From Epiperipatus broadwayi (Eukaryota; Onychophora; Udeonychophora; Euonychophora; Peripatidae), in assembly GCA_028023455.1 (NCBI GenBank), contig JAQFVV010013292.1, forward strand, positions 1 to 64,000: a DNA stretch of 64,000 nt, in the 5' to 3' direction. The position numbers and the translations under genes are program-made. Position 1 is the first letter of the stretch, and every line of letters begins with the position of its first letter. Of the stretch, positions 1-11,621 are shown in pieces. Under the pieces are notes generated by a model. The model did not search any database. It had not been told where the DNA came from and worked only from the letters and a program-made list of their open reading frames with translations.

Positions 1-340
1 CTGAATTCGAACACAAAATGAAGGTCAGAATGAAAGACACTAGATGGTGATGGACTTTATATATATCCTTCTTTTTCATTGTTTTAATTTTTTATCATTA
101 TTTTCAATTTTGATTGTAACATGAATATTTTGTTTTTAATTAATTTTTACCTTTTACTAATCAAATTGATTTTTACTTTCCACATTAATTTTTTGGTTAG
201 ATTAATCTATCTTGCTGATAAGATAAAGTTTACAGTTTGTAGTTATTACAATTATTGATTTCAACTTTATTATCAGTTAGAAAATTTTTAAAGTAATTAC
301 ATTTGGGAAAGTTTTTTTTTTACAAACAAAATTTCATTTT

Positions 341-478
341 AACTTTTTATTACCTTTTTTTTTTTTTAAGTGTCATAGCATCGGCCGGGACGTGAACCCG
401 CAACCCGGGCAACTGCCTGAAAGTGCAAGGCAGTCGCGCTGACCTTTCGACCACCAATGCAAGACAACTTTTTATTAC
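341..478 (-). mobile_element. tRNA-derived SINE with 13-bp target duplication
   Basis: A tRNA-like body occupies 378-460 on the minus strand. Its first seven bases (GCATTGG) pair with its last seven (CCGATGC) as an acceptor stem. It has a box-B-like GGTTCACGTCC and a D-arm/box-A-like TGGTCGAAAGG. The region between anticodon stem and T arm is long, as in class II (Leu/Ser-type) tRNAs. Downstream on the minus strand come TATGACACTT and a poly-A tail (plus-strand T run, about 354-368). The direct repeat AACTTTTTATTAC flanks it exactly at 341-353 and 466-478, so the insert is 354-465. The perfect duplication and long tail indicate a young LINE-mobilised copy. A functional tRNA gene is unlikely because the anticodon loop is abnormal and the copy is flanked by insertion hallmarks. 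Confidence 0.85.
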
Positions 479-1458
479 TTATTTATTCTTTAAAAAGAGA
501 AAAACAAGTTTTAAATATTTTCTAATTCTATTTTTTTTCTTACTAAATCTGATCATTTATGTTTAAATGAAAAACATGTAACATGACTTATATGTGCGCC
601 TGGCAACATATTTTTCACTCCTGGCAACATATTTTTCACTTGCATTAATTGTCGCAATATTGTAGCAGTGTAAGAGATGGGTAAATAGATTGCAGACAAT
701 CCAAATTGCAATTAAGCAAAAATATAGCCAAATGGTGATTAGCATACCTTTAGCTTAATTGATAAAGAAATCTATTAATATAAACAAAATATGTATATTC
801 ATTAAAAGACTGCAGTAATGAAAATGTGAATTAATGATATATCTCAGGGTTATAAAATTAAATGTAATGATCTAATGTATAGATTAAAAAATATATAATA
901 ATTATATGACTAATTGATGCTCCCTATGTTGTAAAATATAGGTAAATCAGATTAATATTACCTTAGGGGTTTTAATAAAATATTAAGTTATGGTAAACTT
1001 CGATTGATATAGTTTGATAACAAAGGATATTGTACCCAACTAATATTCTTACCATAACTAAGCCCCAATATTTAAAATATAAATGCTAATAATGGCAACT
1101 AATATCAAAAACTTACCTATTGAATATAGTAATATCAGGTGACCACAAACTATTAATTAGATGGTGATTGCAAAAATATAAAAATACAAAAACTCAAAAT
1201 AATTTAATAAATACTTTATTTGCATAACAATAATTGAAAGTTATTAATAAAATATAAACAATCGGATTTTTTTTGGATTTGGAATATAAAATTTTAATAT
1301 TTAATGTAACTATAATATTAATATCATTTACTTTCTGTATTACTTTTATAATGCTTCATATAGTTATAACCTACTATAGAAGGTTTCAATTACTCCTGCA
1401 GTCTTCAGAACTCTAACAAACCCAATACATGAACATACAATTTTACTATTATATATAT
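479..1458. other. AT-rich flank, no gene seen
   Basis: About 1 kb of AT-rich sequence between the SINE and the first LTR. I see no open frame with recognisable protein character and no obvious repeat. A short direct repeat (CTGGCAACATATTTTTCACT, twice at about 600-640) is the only local structure. Confidence 0.5.
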
Positions 1459-2612
1459 TGTAAAGGAGTTAAGACCGTATATACTTATATTTATCTATAT
1501 ATGCGCGTACCTATATATATCACTTTGCGAGGTGAACGTATTATTCTGTTTTATTCATCAAATTAATGTAGCAGTTTCCCAATGCGGATTGATGGACATC
1601 ACTAGGATTCCAAGTGCAAATCTTATGTTAAATAAGAATTACACGAAGGTAGAGACTACTTATAAATAGCCACGATCTTTAATAAAATGTGAGAGGTTTA
1701 ACCTTCAGCTAGCTCAGGCTCAAGCTGGGTGGCATTATGGCCAGGAATAGATGTGAATGGGAATAAGCATTCTTTTTCTTTAACAACACAATAAAAAAAT
1801 TTTTAAAAATCCAATAACAGACTTTTACATATGGTTTCGTTATCACCAATATTTATTAAGAATTACACTAAATATCAAGTATCAGTATACAAATTCTAAA
1901 AGAATAATTTAATTTTAACCCGTTAACATATAAAATTACAGCTCTGAGATTTTGATTCATAATATACGCACATACACACACACTTTCGAATATGTTTATT
2001 ATTCACAAATGGATTAAAAGTTGCAGACAGACTGAAGGAGATTTCACTTTCACTATTTTTTTATTTAATTCTTTTAGGCTCAGTTGAAGATAATTCTTCA
2101 TGTTCAACTGTTGCCTCAATCATTAATAGCTATAGTGGGTTTACGCAATTTAAACAAAACAATCTCTTTATAAAATTCCTTATAGTGTCTTCTACGTAAA
2201 TCTATAGAATCCGCAAGTGATTTCTTTTCCTCACTATTTTATTGATTTTCAAACAATAACTCAATATGCAAAGTTGACCCTACCTGCACATCCCCAGGAA
2301 GTTCATGGAATATTTTATAGTTCAGATCAGTACAGGTGAACATATGATCCATCTTGAGGTTTTTTTTTCTTTATTCTATCTAGGGTCTCCATTATGAAAA
2401 TCTTCATTTTACAGTTCCGATCTTGGCAGTTGCTTCGAATCCAGGGAGGCTTTCATTGTTGAATGTAGCAGCATAAGAGTGTTGAAGATTGGGTTTGAGC
2501 CCAATATGTTAGGATTTTTCTCCAACATTTCCATTTCTTTTGCCATTAAAATTTAACAAAATGATAAAATTAACTTTGCTGAACTAACGATCTCACTAGG
2601 GACAAGAGATAG
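1459..2612 (-). repeat. Outer element, left (3') LTR, first part
   Basis: Matches 12532-13660 nearly throughout; for example the blocks around 1530-1640 and 12600-12710 are almost identical. The match stops at 2612, where the inner LTR retrotransposon begins, and resumes at 9811. It holds no coding sequence. Together the two parts give an LTR of about 1.58 kb, against 1.53 kb for the right LTR. Confidence 0.85.
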
Positions 2613-5164
2613 TGAAACAGTAAGATTCGTATTCGAATCTTAAGTTTCACCTTTTTTCTATCATTCTCACTCACTGCTCTATCCTACCCTAATTTAAACT
2701 TTTTGGTATCGAATTGTGTGTGTAGCAATATTAAAAATGTATAGATATATGTAGAATTCATCATAAACATGCACACATTTCGATCTCAAATTTAAGACAA
2801 TAAATAAAGATAAATATAATTTAGATTTCTTCTTTTAGTTATATAAAAATATATAATTTTAATCATTTATTTTGAATTGCAAAATCCATTATTTATTGCT
2901 TTGTTTATAATTTAGATTTCTTCTTTTAGTTATATAAAAATATATAATTTTAATCATTTATTTTGAATTGCAAAATCCATTATTTATTGCTTTGTTTAAA
3001 TTTCATTTAGTAATAATTTTAGAAATAGATTGTAATATTTACTTAAAAGTAAAAATAATCATTTGTTCCCTTTTGTATTTGAAATTTTAAAAGCAACAGC
3101 CGGTGAGAGATAATAGATTAATTAAAGAAAAATTCCCCAAAATGTAATTAGTAAATGTAAAATGTAAATGTAAACAATAGAAAGGCAGCTTTCTCGATAA
3201 TTAAACTTAACAAAATGCACTGATTATCCTCAGGGCAGATTAAGTGGAATCCAAAAATAAACTATGACAAAAATGTGAAAGATAAGATATAAGAAAAGAG
3301 ACCATTTTAGACTTGCTAGAAACTTTGCCTAACTTTAGCTTTGCTCTCGATTAGACTTACCATAGTATGTGTGAGTAGTAAGCGCCCAGACTATTCTCCA
3401 TCCAGAGATGGCCTATCATGCCAAACCTTCCTTTGCTCTTCATAAATTCAACCACGAAGATCTGCTGCCTAAAATAATGAGAAAGCTGCTGCTGCTGTTA
3501 AATTAAATGAACCACCTAAATACAGAAAAGAACTGCTAATGCTAGAATCACAAACAATTTGCTACTGACCAATGAATCGGAAAACTTCTCATAAACAGGT
3601 ACCTGTATCCAAATTCTCTAGAGTACTCTACTAATATCCCGCTACGCTTATTCATTCTTTATATAACTTATAAACTATAAATTGTAGAACTATCATTTGT
3701 AATGCTATAAATTTAATAATTAATATGTAAACTTCTTTAATAATCTAGCCTACCTAACTCTATCTTTCTTGGGTATGTATTTCTAAAATCTACATTTATT
3801 ATTTAATTATCGTATGCTCATAATTTTCTAAGTATAAATTTATGATCGCTTGAAACAGTGGATGCGTGTTAAAATTTCAATAGTATTTACTTTCATAAAT
3901 AACTTAATATTTTCATACAAACCGACACGCATTCAATGCTTCCTTTATTGTAATGCAAGGGTCTACTGCTTAGCAAATGGCTGATGTATTAGTTGTAAAA
4001 ATCCTCCAGTTTATATATAGTTTTATATTTTATTAAATCTTGATTAATAATTCTATAAAATTGCATTTCTTTGAGAGTCGCAAACGTTCATTATTAAATG
4101 TTGATAATGTAGGGCCGAGTTATAAAATATATTTCAATCTTATCAGGATCATCTATACATTATACATGTGTTACGTTTTAGAGATGCGATGACCCATTAC
4201 AAGCCTTGAATATTCCAGATTCTATAGGGTTGAAATTAACCTTAGTCGTCCTACACAAGCGGACATAATAAATGCTCCCGTAGGGCTTGACAAAAGTCAC
4301 GCAGCCAGCAAGCAATCATGGCATGAGCCGCTTGTCCCTGGCTATGTTTATGTGACACCTTACCTCTTTGGGCCGATGGCAAATGCCAGCCCATCGTTCT
4401 TATAAACTCATTCACAGCTTTGCAGTTTCAATATACTGCCATTCCATATCGCCTTTCTAGCATACCATGTGTTTTCTTTTATTAACTTTATACTCTATGT
4501 ATAACTCCGTCCCTGCATTATTGACAATTCACTCTCAAATAAATGTTGCCCCTAGTTATTAATAAATATCTTTAATTAAATAAATATATGTCCGCCACTA
4601 CTATTATAAATCTTATTTAGACTCTTGCATTGCAAAGGTATAAATCCCTAAAGGCATGCCTTAGAAATACTTGCTCAAGAATTTTAGGCAGCTAGATTAC
4701 GTCATCAAATAAATGTGTTCCTTGTTGTAAATATAACAGTATCGGAAAATTCCGCTACTGAGATTTAAATCTTGCCAAATATTATTAGTTTTACTGTTAA
4801 ATGATATATTATAACATTTTAATAAATAATTTCAAACTAAGTCTGCTGTTGCTTCTTTTATTTATTCGATACCCATTCAATATGTTTCCTCGATTATTTA
4901 AATATAAATGTGTAAGATTAATGTTCTGATTGGCTAACTTGAAATAAAATCATGAATCTCTTGCATAGCCTGATCACTGTGCCTAAAGAAATATTTACTA
5001 ATGTTGCATCAGATGCGTTGTTTCGTAGATTGTATTGTGGAACCGATAAACTATGTTCAAACTCAGTACTATGGGTAGCTTTGCTATCTAGATGGTGCTG
5101 CAGTTCTGTCTGGTGGTCAAATTCTGCACTTTGTTAATAAATCACACGCTTTCTGACCATTACA
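2613..5164 (+). repeat. Inner element 5' LTR
   Basis: This 2.55-kb LTR is a close match to 7374-9806 with scattered single-base differences and small indels. It has an extra 91-bp tandem duplication at 2821-3000 that the 3' LTR lacks, and several AATAAA-type signals near 4535-4590. The short frame at 4952-5137 recurs as 9596-9856 only because it lies in the repeat; it is not a convincing gene. Confidence 0.9.
2821..3000. repeat. 91-bp tandem duplication inside the inner 5' LTR
   Basis: The block starting TTAGATTTCTTCTTTTAG at 2821 is repeated from 2912 with almost no change. The matching 3' LTR (around 7580-7670) has one copy, so the duplication most likely arose in this LTR after insertion, or one unit was lost from the other LTR. 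Confidence 0.85.
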
Positions 5165-5181
5165 TAGTATTATTTTTTTTT

Positions 5182-5203
5182 TAGCGTGCGCCAACAAACG
5201 TGG
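5182..5203 (+). promoter_or_regulatory. Candidate primer binding site of the inner element
   Basis: A short T-rich stretch after the 5' LTR is followed by TAGCGTGCGCCAACAAACGTGG. The part GCGCCAAC...ACGTGG resembles the TGGCGCC-type primer sites of animal Gypsy elements, but the expected TGG is not clean and it sits about 17 bases from the LTR end. Confidence 0.3.
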
Positions 5204-5909
5204 AAGCTTTGATACAAAAAAAACCATATCCCTGAGCAGATTTATAACTCATATAAATTTCTTTTAGCATTCGGTACCCGAGTTAGCTAATTATTCTATA
5301 TATACAAGTTTGTTTGTTTTTTGATAAAAATAAAAAAATAGAGTGAAATAATGTGGGTCAAGTGAATGAAAGCACGGCAGGCATAATAACAAATTTAAGG
5401 AAAGCAGGGATATGTGTATAATTTAAGAAGGAACGAAAATACTCGGATCTAGTGAAATATTTTTTTTATATATATATGTCAAAAAAAAAAGTAATTAGTC
5501 GCTAAATGAAAGCAAGTAGCAGTAAATATTTTATTAAAGCACCATTATATATATCAGACAGCAGCGGCTTGTTACATATGTTAACAGTAAATATTTTTAT
5601 TAAAGTGCTATTATATATGAAGAAGCAGTGGCTTATTATACGCGTTAGCAGTAGTTTGCTATAATATATATGTTAAACACAGCAATATAGAGATAGGGCA
5701 ATGTAGAATAGGTGAGGTTAATGAAAGTGTGATAGGGCCAAGATACCGGTGGGGAATAGTCTAATGCTAGTAAAAAATAAAATAAATAAATAATATTCAG
5801 AAAACGGAAGCAGAAAATGTTAGTGTAGAGCAAGTAGATTTATCCAAAGCTTTTGGGGGATCAATGGACTTTAAAGTTACTTGATATACTTAGACAGAAT
5901 AGGGAATAA

Positions 5910-6760
5910 ATGAGGAAAATTTATGAGGACGAAGCGAGAAGAGATGAAGAATCAAAAAAGAGACAGGAAGAAGAAAAGATAAGAGCTAAGAAGTATCAGG
6001 AAATTCAAAAATTTGTCTTGAGAGAGTTAGGAATGATAGCAAAGGAATATAGAATAACCCAAGTCAATAAAAAGGAAGAGGCTAAAGATTTGGAAAATGA
6101 ATGGAAGTTAGCAAGATCTGACGAACCTATGATAATAGAAGAACAGACAGATAGTGTAATAAATGTAGATAAGTGTGAAGAGCAAAGAGACCTCATTCCA
6201 ACAAATGAAGGCCCACAAGAACTGGAGAATGAAGTCAGCATTGAAAAGGAAACAATCATATCCAGAGTTAGTAAAAAGGAAGAAGAAATTAAAGATATGG
6301 AAAATAAAAGGAAGTTAGAAAGATCTGATGAACCTATGATCATAGAAGAACAGACAGATAGTGTAATAAATGTAAATAAGTGTGAAGAGCCAAGAGACCT
6401 CATTCCAGCAAATGAAGGCCCACAAGAACCAGAGAATGAAGTCAGGATTAAAGAGGAGACAAGGATAAAAAATATAGAAGGACCAAAGGTCATGGAAAAA
6501 AATCATGAAAATGGACAATGGACACCAGAGCTACTTAGCAAAGATGTTCCACATTAAAATCTTTATTAGAGAGCTTACAAAAGTTCTCCCAATTTCATAA
6601 GAAAGGACCAGATTTATGGATAGCTATGGCCAGTTACCATCTACAAGGCTTGGCTAAAGACTGGTGGAATATGGGGAAATGGAAATATAGAACTATCCGA
6701 TATAACATGCCGCTAACCAGCCAACCATTAATGACAGGCAGTTGAATAAAAGACAGAAGA
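5910..6760 (+). pseudogene. gag-like gene of the inner LTR element, with internal duplication and frameshift
   Basis: An open frame at 5910-6557 (215 codons) encodes a very charged, Lys/Glu-rich, coiled-coil-like protein. Residues about 50-118 are repeated at about 119-187 with a 69-residue (207-bp) period; the segment RSDEPMIIEEQTDSVINV is in both. Right after the stop, in another frame from about 6553, comes a segment with capsid-like character including HLQGLAKDWW. This resembles the A..HL.G.A..WW motif of Gypsy gag capsids. The gene is therefore probably a gag broken by a frameshift near 6555. No zinc knuckle is seen. Its position between the 5' LTR and the polypurine tract fits. Assignment to gag is an inference from the motif and context. 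Confidence 0.65.
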
Positions 6761-7358
6761 AATGATTGCATTTCTTGCTACATTGGATTTTAAACATTGG
6801 GCCAAAGAACCACCTGATAGAAGGTAAAAATGAGAAAACCCAAGGCCGCAGTCATTGACGATGAGAGATCGATATTATCCACCTGACCCGGGGTTGTAAA
6901 AATATTTTAGACTCTTAGGACGGTCATTACATGTATATAAAATTAGTAAAACGAATTTGATATAATGAATTTGGTAGAATGGAACCTACGTTAGTCAAAT
7001 AAGACTTTAGATAGAATTTTTATATATATATATTATTGTTTTAATTACTATTACTCTTAAGAATTTTATATATATATATTATATTAACTAATCTTACTCT
7101 AAGAATTTTTTTTTATATATAATCAGTTTAACTAATATTACTATGCTTTCTAACCAGACACGGCCAAATTAGGCCATTTTAAATTAAACTAAATTCTGGA
7201 TCCGGGTGTATAAAATATTCGTTGCTTCATGTAATTTCTGCTTTCTATATTTCTATATATCTGTAAAAAACATATTTTTTTTTCATATTTAAATTATGTG
7301 ATGTAGCAAATTTTTTTTTCTTTTTCCTTGCCTCCTTTGTTCTTCCTTAATTGTTCAT
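6761..7358. other. Rest of inner-element interior, no gene seen
   Basis: AT-rich sequence with several stop codons in each frame and TATATA runs (around 7021-7120). Nothing resembling protease, reverse transcriptase or integrase. Confidence 0.6.
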
Positions 7359-7373
7359 GGAAAGTAAGGGGAA
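7359..7373 (+). promoter_or_regulatory. Polypurine tract of the inner element
   Basis: GGAAAGTAAGGGGAA lies directly against the TGAAACAG start of the 3' LTR, as expected for the plus-strand DNA primer of an LTR retroelement. Confidence 0.8.
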
Positions 7374-9806
7374 TGAAACAGTAAGATTCATATTAGAATC
7401 TTAAGTTTCACATTTTACTATCGTCTCTCACTCACCGCTTTATCCTACCCAAATTTAAACTTTTTGGTATCGAATTGTGTGTGTAGCAATATTAAAAATG
7501 TATAGATATATGTAGAATTCATCATAAACAAGCACACATTTTGATCTCAAATTTAAGGCAATAAATAAAGATAAATATAATTTAGATTTCTTCTTTTAGT
7601 TATATAAAAATATATAATTTAATCATTTATTTTGAAATTGCAAAATCCGTTATTTATTGCTTTGTTTAAATTTCATTTAGTAATAATTTTAGAAATAGAT
7701 TGTAATATTTAATTAAAAGTAAAAATAATCTTATGTTCCCTTTTGTATTTGAAATTTTAAAAGCAACGCCCGGTGAGAGATAATAGATTAATTAAAGAAA
7801 AATTCCCCAAAATGTAATTTGTAAATGTAAAATGTAAATGTAAACAATAGAAAGGCAGCTTAACAAAATGCATTGATTATCCTCAGGGCAGATTAAGTGG
7901 AATCCAAAAATAAACTATGACAAAAATGTGAAGGATAAGATATAAGAAAAGAGACCATTTTAGACTTGCTAGAAACTTTGCCTAACTTTAGCTTTGCTCT
8001 CGATCAGACTTACCATAGTATATGTGAGTAGTAAGCGCTCAGACTATTCTCCATCCAGAGATGGCCTATCATGCCAAACCTTCCTTTGCTCTTCATAAAT
8101 TCAACCACGAAGATCTGCTGCCTAAAATAATGAGAAAGCTGCTGCTGCTGTTAAATTAAATGAACCACCTAAATACAGGAAAGAACTGCTAATGCTAGAA
8201 TCACAAACAATTTGCTACTAACCAATGAATCGGAAAACTTCTCATAAACAGGTACCTGTATCCAAATTCTCTAGAGTACTCTACTAATATCCCGCTACGC
8301 TTATTCATTCTTTATATAACTTATAAACTATAAATTGTAGAACTATCATTTGTAATGCTATAAATTTAAGAATTAATATGTAAACTTCTTTAATAATCTA
8401 GACTACCTAACTCTATCTTTCTTGGGTACATATTTCTAAAATCTACATTTATTATTTGATTATCGCATGCTCATAATTTTCTAAGTTTAAATCTATGATC
8501 GCTTGAAACAGTGGATGCGTGTCAAAATTTCATTAGTATTTACTTTCATAAATAACTTAATATTTTCATACAAACCGACATGCATTCAATGCTTCCTTTA
8601 TTGTAATGCAAGGGTCTACTGCTTAGCAAATGGCTGATGTATTAGTTGTAAAAATCATCCAGTTTATATATATTGTTTTATATTTTATTTAATCTCGATT
8701 AATAATTCCATAAAATTGCATTTCTTTGAGAGTCGCAAATGTTCATTATTAAATGTTGATAATGTAGGGCCGAGTTATAAAATATATTTCAATCTTACCA
8801 GGATCATCTATACATTACACATGTGTTACATTTTAGAGACGTGATGACCCATTACAAGCCTTGAATATTCCAGATCCTATAGGGTTGAAATTAACTCTAG
8901 TCATCCTACACAAGCAGACATAATAAATGCTCCCATAGGGCTTGACGAAAGTCATGCAGCCAGCAGGCAATTGCGGCATAAACTGCTTGTCCCTGGTTAT
9001 GCTTATGTGACACATTACCTCTTTGGGCCGATGGCAAACCCTAGCCTGTATTCTTATAAACTCATTCACGGCTTTGCAGTTTCAATATACTGCCATTCTA
9101 TATCGCCTTTCTAGCGTACCACGTGTTTTCTTTTATTAACTTCATATTCTATGTATAACTCCGTCCCTGCATTATTGACAATTCACTCTCAAATAAATGT
9201 TTGCCCCTAGTTATTAATAAATATCTTTAATTAAATAAATATATGTCCGCTGCTACTATTATAAATCTTATTTAGACTCTTGCGTTGCAAAGGTATAAAT
9301 CCCTAAAGGCATGCCTTAGAAATACATGCTCGAGAATTTTAGGCAGCTAGATTACGTCATCAAATAAATGTGTTCCTCTTTGTAAATATAATAGTCTCGA
9401 AAAATTCCGCTACTGAGATTTAAATTTTGCCTTACTGTTAAATGATATATTATAATATTTTAATAAATAATTTCAAACTACGTCTGCCGTTACTTCTTTA
9501 TTTATTTATTCTATACCCATTCAATATGTTTCCTCGATTATTTAAATATAAATGTGTAAGATTAATGTTCTGATTGGCTAACTTGAAATAAAATCATGAA
9601 TCTCTTGCATAGCCTGATCACCGTGCATAAAGAAATATTTACTAATGTTGCATCAGATGCGTTGTTTCGTAGATTGTATTGTGGAACCGATAAACTATGT
9701 TCGAACTCAGTACTATGGGTAGCTTCGCTGTATAGATGGTGCTGCAGTTCTATGTGGTGGTCGAATTCTGCACTGTTAATGAATCACACATTTTCTGACC
9801 GTTACA
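7374..9806 (+). repeat. Inner element 3' LTR
   Basis: This 2.43-kb LTR matches 2613-5164. It ends GACCGTTACA directly before the ATAG duplication at 9807-9810. The open frames inside it have no recognisable product. Confidence 0.9.
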
Positions 9807-9810
9807 ATAG

Positions 9811-10235
9811 GGCATTCTGGTTTCTTTTCTTTTATAGCCCCCTCTATTTGTTCTAGAAGTTTCATTCATTTCCCACTTCCTGTCTCTGATTGCTGCCCAA
9901 CTGGATTTTGTATCAAGGTGTGAAAACTTTTAGCACCTTTGGCCTTTCTTGTTTTAAAATCCATTTCTTTTAGAAATTTCTAGGATTTTAGAACATAATT
10001 GAAAGAAAACCTCACTTCCTCCCTCTACAACAATTAAACCCATTCATATGTACATCTATAACACACACACACACTATTTCGAAATGACAGCATGTTCCCC
10101 CCTTTCTTAGCTATATATACGTATTTTGTATAACGATCACTGTGTAATATAATAATCTACATATCTTAACTATCTACATATAATGACCACCACCTATCAT
10201 GCTAGTTGTGACCAAGTTTGAACCTGTTCTGATAC
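9811..10235 (-). repeat. Outer element, left (3') LTR, second part
   Basis: Continues the outer LTR after the inner insertion and matches 13670-14059 (for example GGTTTCTTTTCTTTTATAGCC against GGGTTCTTTTCTTTTATAGCC). The minus-strand polypurine tract lies just inside it at about 10235-10249. Confidence 0.85.
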
Positions 10236-10320
10236 TCCCCTCCCCATTCAAAAGCCTTCAAATATTTCTCACGCATTTGAATGGCTCCTTTTTTATAAAA
10301 CTTTATCTACTTGTATTCTT

Positions 10321-11280
10321 TCATCCCACCTCAGGTGTCCATCTGCTTCTAATTCTGATCCCAAAGTTTGGCTTCTCAGGTGGTCTCCTCCCATTGAGTA
10401 TCCCTTTCCATTTTTGAAAAGTCTGCATTCCCATTCTCCACCCTTTTTCATCTTCTTTTATCACTTCATGATGCCCCCCATAGTCATATGAGCTCATATC
10501 AATGGCATTGAGCAACTCATCAATCTCTTTAATAGATGCTTTCCCTGCTCCCAAGATCATCTGTTCCACTCTCATGAGCATGCTGTGTCTTACAATGTGG
10601 AGTATATGACTCTCTGTCAGATTGTATGCATCCAATGTCTGCAGTCTAGCCACCTGCCTATGAAAAAACTGAATAACTATCATCACAACCCTCCATGAAC
10701 TTCTCTTGCATAATTTGATAGTGTGTGAACTCCTGCCTGTCTTCAGACCAAAAAGCCTCTCTCACTTTCTGATAATCTTCAAAAGTCACCAGCTGTTGAA
10801 ACAGCACATCCCACCATGATTGAGCATTATCTGTGAATTTGCTGCATGCAATAGTTATCTGACTTTGCCATTAGGTTTACACTAAAATATCTCCTCAAAC
10901 TACATGTGCTCTATGGGTGCCTCCCCCATCCTACTGGTGAATGGTCAAATTCTGAGGAATTGGTTCCCATTCCCTTGCACCTGCACATGACCTATCACTG
11001 CTGCCAGTTTTCCCACAGGCTTTAATTGAGTGCCTTGCTTCTGTTCATCCCTGCTCTCCATATTTAAGACTTTTGTGCCTTCGCCTTCCTGTTCCCCTGA
11101 ATCCTTTTTGTTTTTACTACCTACTTTCTGGTTTGACCTACTCATTCTCTTTTCTAATTCTCTGAATCTAACCTCCAGACTTTCTAGTTTCCCAAAATCT
11201 GCTCTAAAATGTCTTCCTGATTCTTTTTTGTTGGTCCATTTTCTTTTGTCCCCTTGTTTCAAAAAACTCTTCTTTTTGTT
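10321..11280 (-). pseudogene. gag-like remnant of the outer element
   Basis: Minus-strand frames at 10945-11262 and 10321-10686 give a charged, coiled-coil-like N-terminal part (Lys/Glu/Arg-rich) and a downstream part containing FFHRQVARL and HILHIVRHS. The same pattern (FFRRQVAKL, IIRIIRHGF, then EQ) occurs in the minus-strand gag at 60600-61800, so the two are homologous. The spacing and RQ..L...I..I.RH layout fit the end of a Gypsy gag capsid. The frames are not contiguous and are interrupted, so this copy is dead. It lies on the primer-site side of the outer element, where gag belongs. No zinc knuckle or pol is seen. Confidence 0.7.
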
Positions 11281-11621
11281 TCCTTATCTTCGATTAAATG
11301 CCTTGGTCTCACTCCCCACCCCTAAAATCCCACACTTTAGCCTCTACTACAGTTTCCCTAGCTCTCCAATGCATGATTTCATTTCTCAATCTATTTGATT
11401 TTTGAAACTTCACTAAATTAGATAAGTAAAAGATAACAGATTATGTATTCTTGGCCTATTGTGCAAACCCAAAATGACAAGATGGTTTTTTTCTTGAGAT
11501 ATATATTTTTAAAAATGTACCTTAATTTATTTAGAATGATTTGAGTGTTTGAATTATTTATTTAAAAATATAAACATTTTTCCTTACAATAATATACATC
11601 GTTATTGCTTTGTTAAACGGA

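Larger units (their letters stand above)
2613..9806 (+). mobile_element. Inner LTR retrotransposon (plus strand), gag-like only, nested in the outer LTR
   Basis: Direct LTRs lie at 2613-5164 and 7374-9806. Both begin TGAAACAG and end TTACA. The 4-bp duplication ATAG flanks the element at 2609-2612 and 9807-9810. Just before the 3' LTR is a polypurine tract (7359-7373, GGAAAGTAAGGGGAA), which sets the plus orientation. The uninterrupted paralogous site at about 13655-13670 (in the outer right LTR) reads straight across the junction, confirming the insertion. The interior is only 2.2 kb and carries a gag-like frame with no protease, reverse transcriptase, RNase H or integrase, so it is probably a non-autonomous family relying on another element's enzymes. 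Confidence 0.92.

Noticed and set aside
378-460. A functional tRNA gene
   Set aside because: The body has tRNA-like stems, but the anticodon loop is abnormal, a poly-A tail follows and an exact 13-bp duplication flanks it, so it is a SINE.
4952-5137. A small conserved gene, because the same peptide recurs at 9596
   Set aside because: Both frames lie in the two LTRs of one element; the repetition comes from the LTR, and the frame shifts at its end.
6005-6493. A 162-codon minus-strand gene
   Set aside because: Shadow of the charged gag-like frame at 5910-6557, including its duplicated segment.
2613-9806. A segmental duplication of host DNA
   Set aside because: The two copies have TG...CA-type ends, flank a polypurine tract and a gag-like frame, and have a 4-bp target duplication, so they are LTRs.
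11030-11398. A 122-codon plus-strand gene
   Set aside because: It is the reverse-strand shadow of the Lys/Glu-rich gag remnant; its Ser/Phe/Leu-rich product is what such a complement gives.
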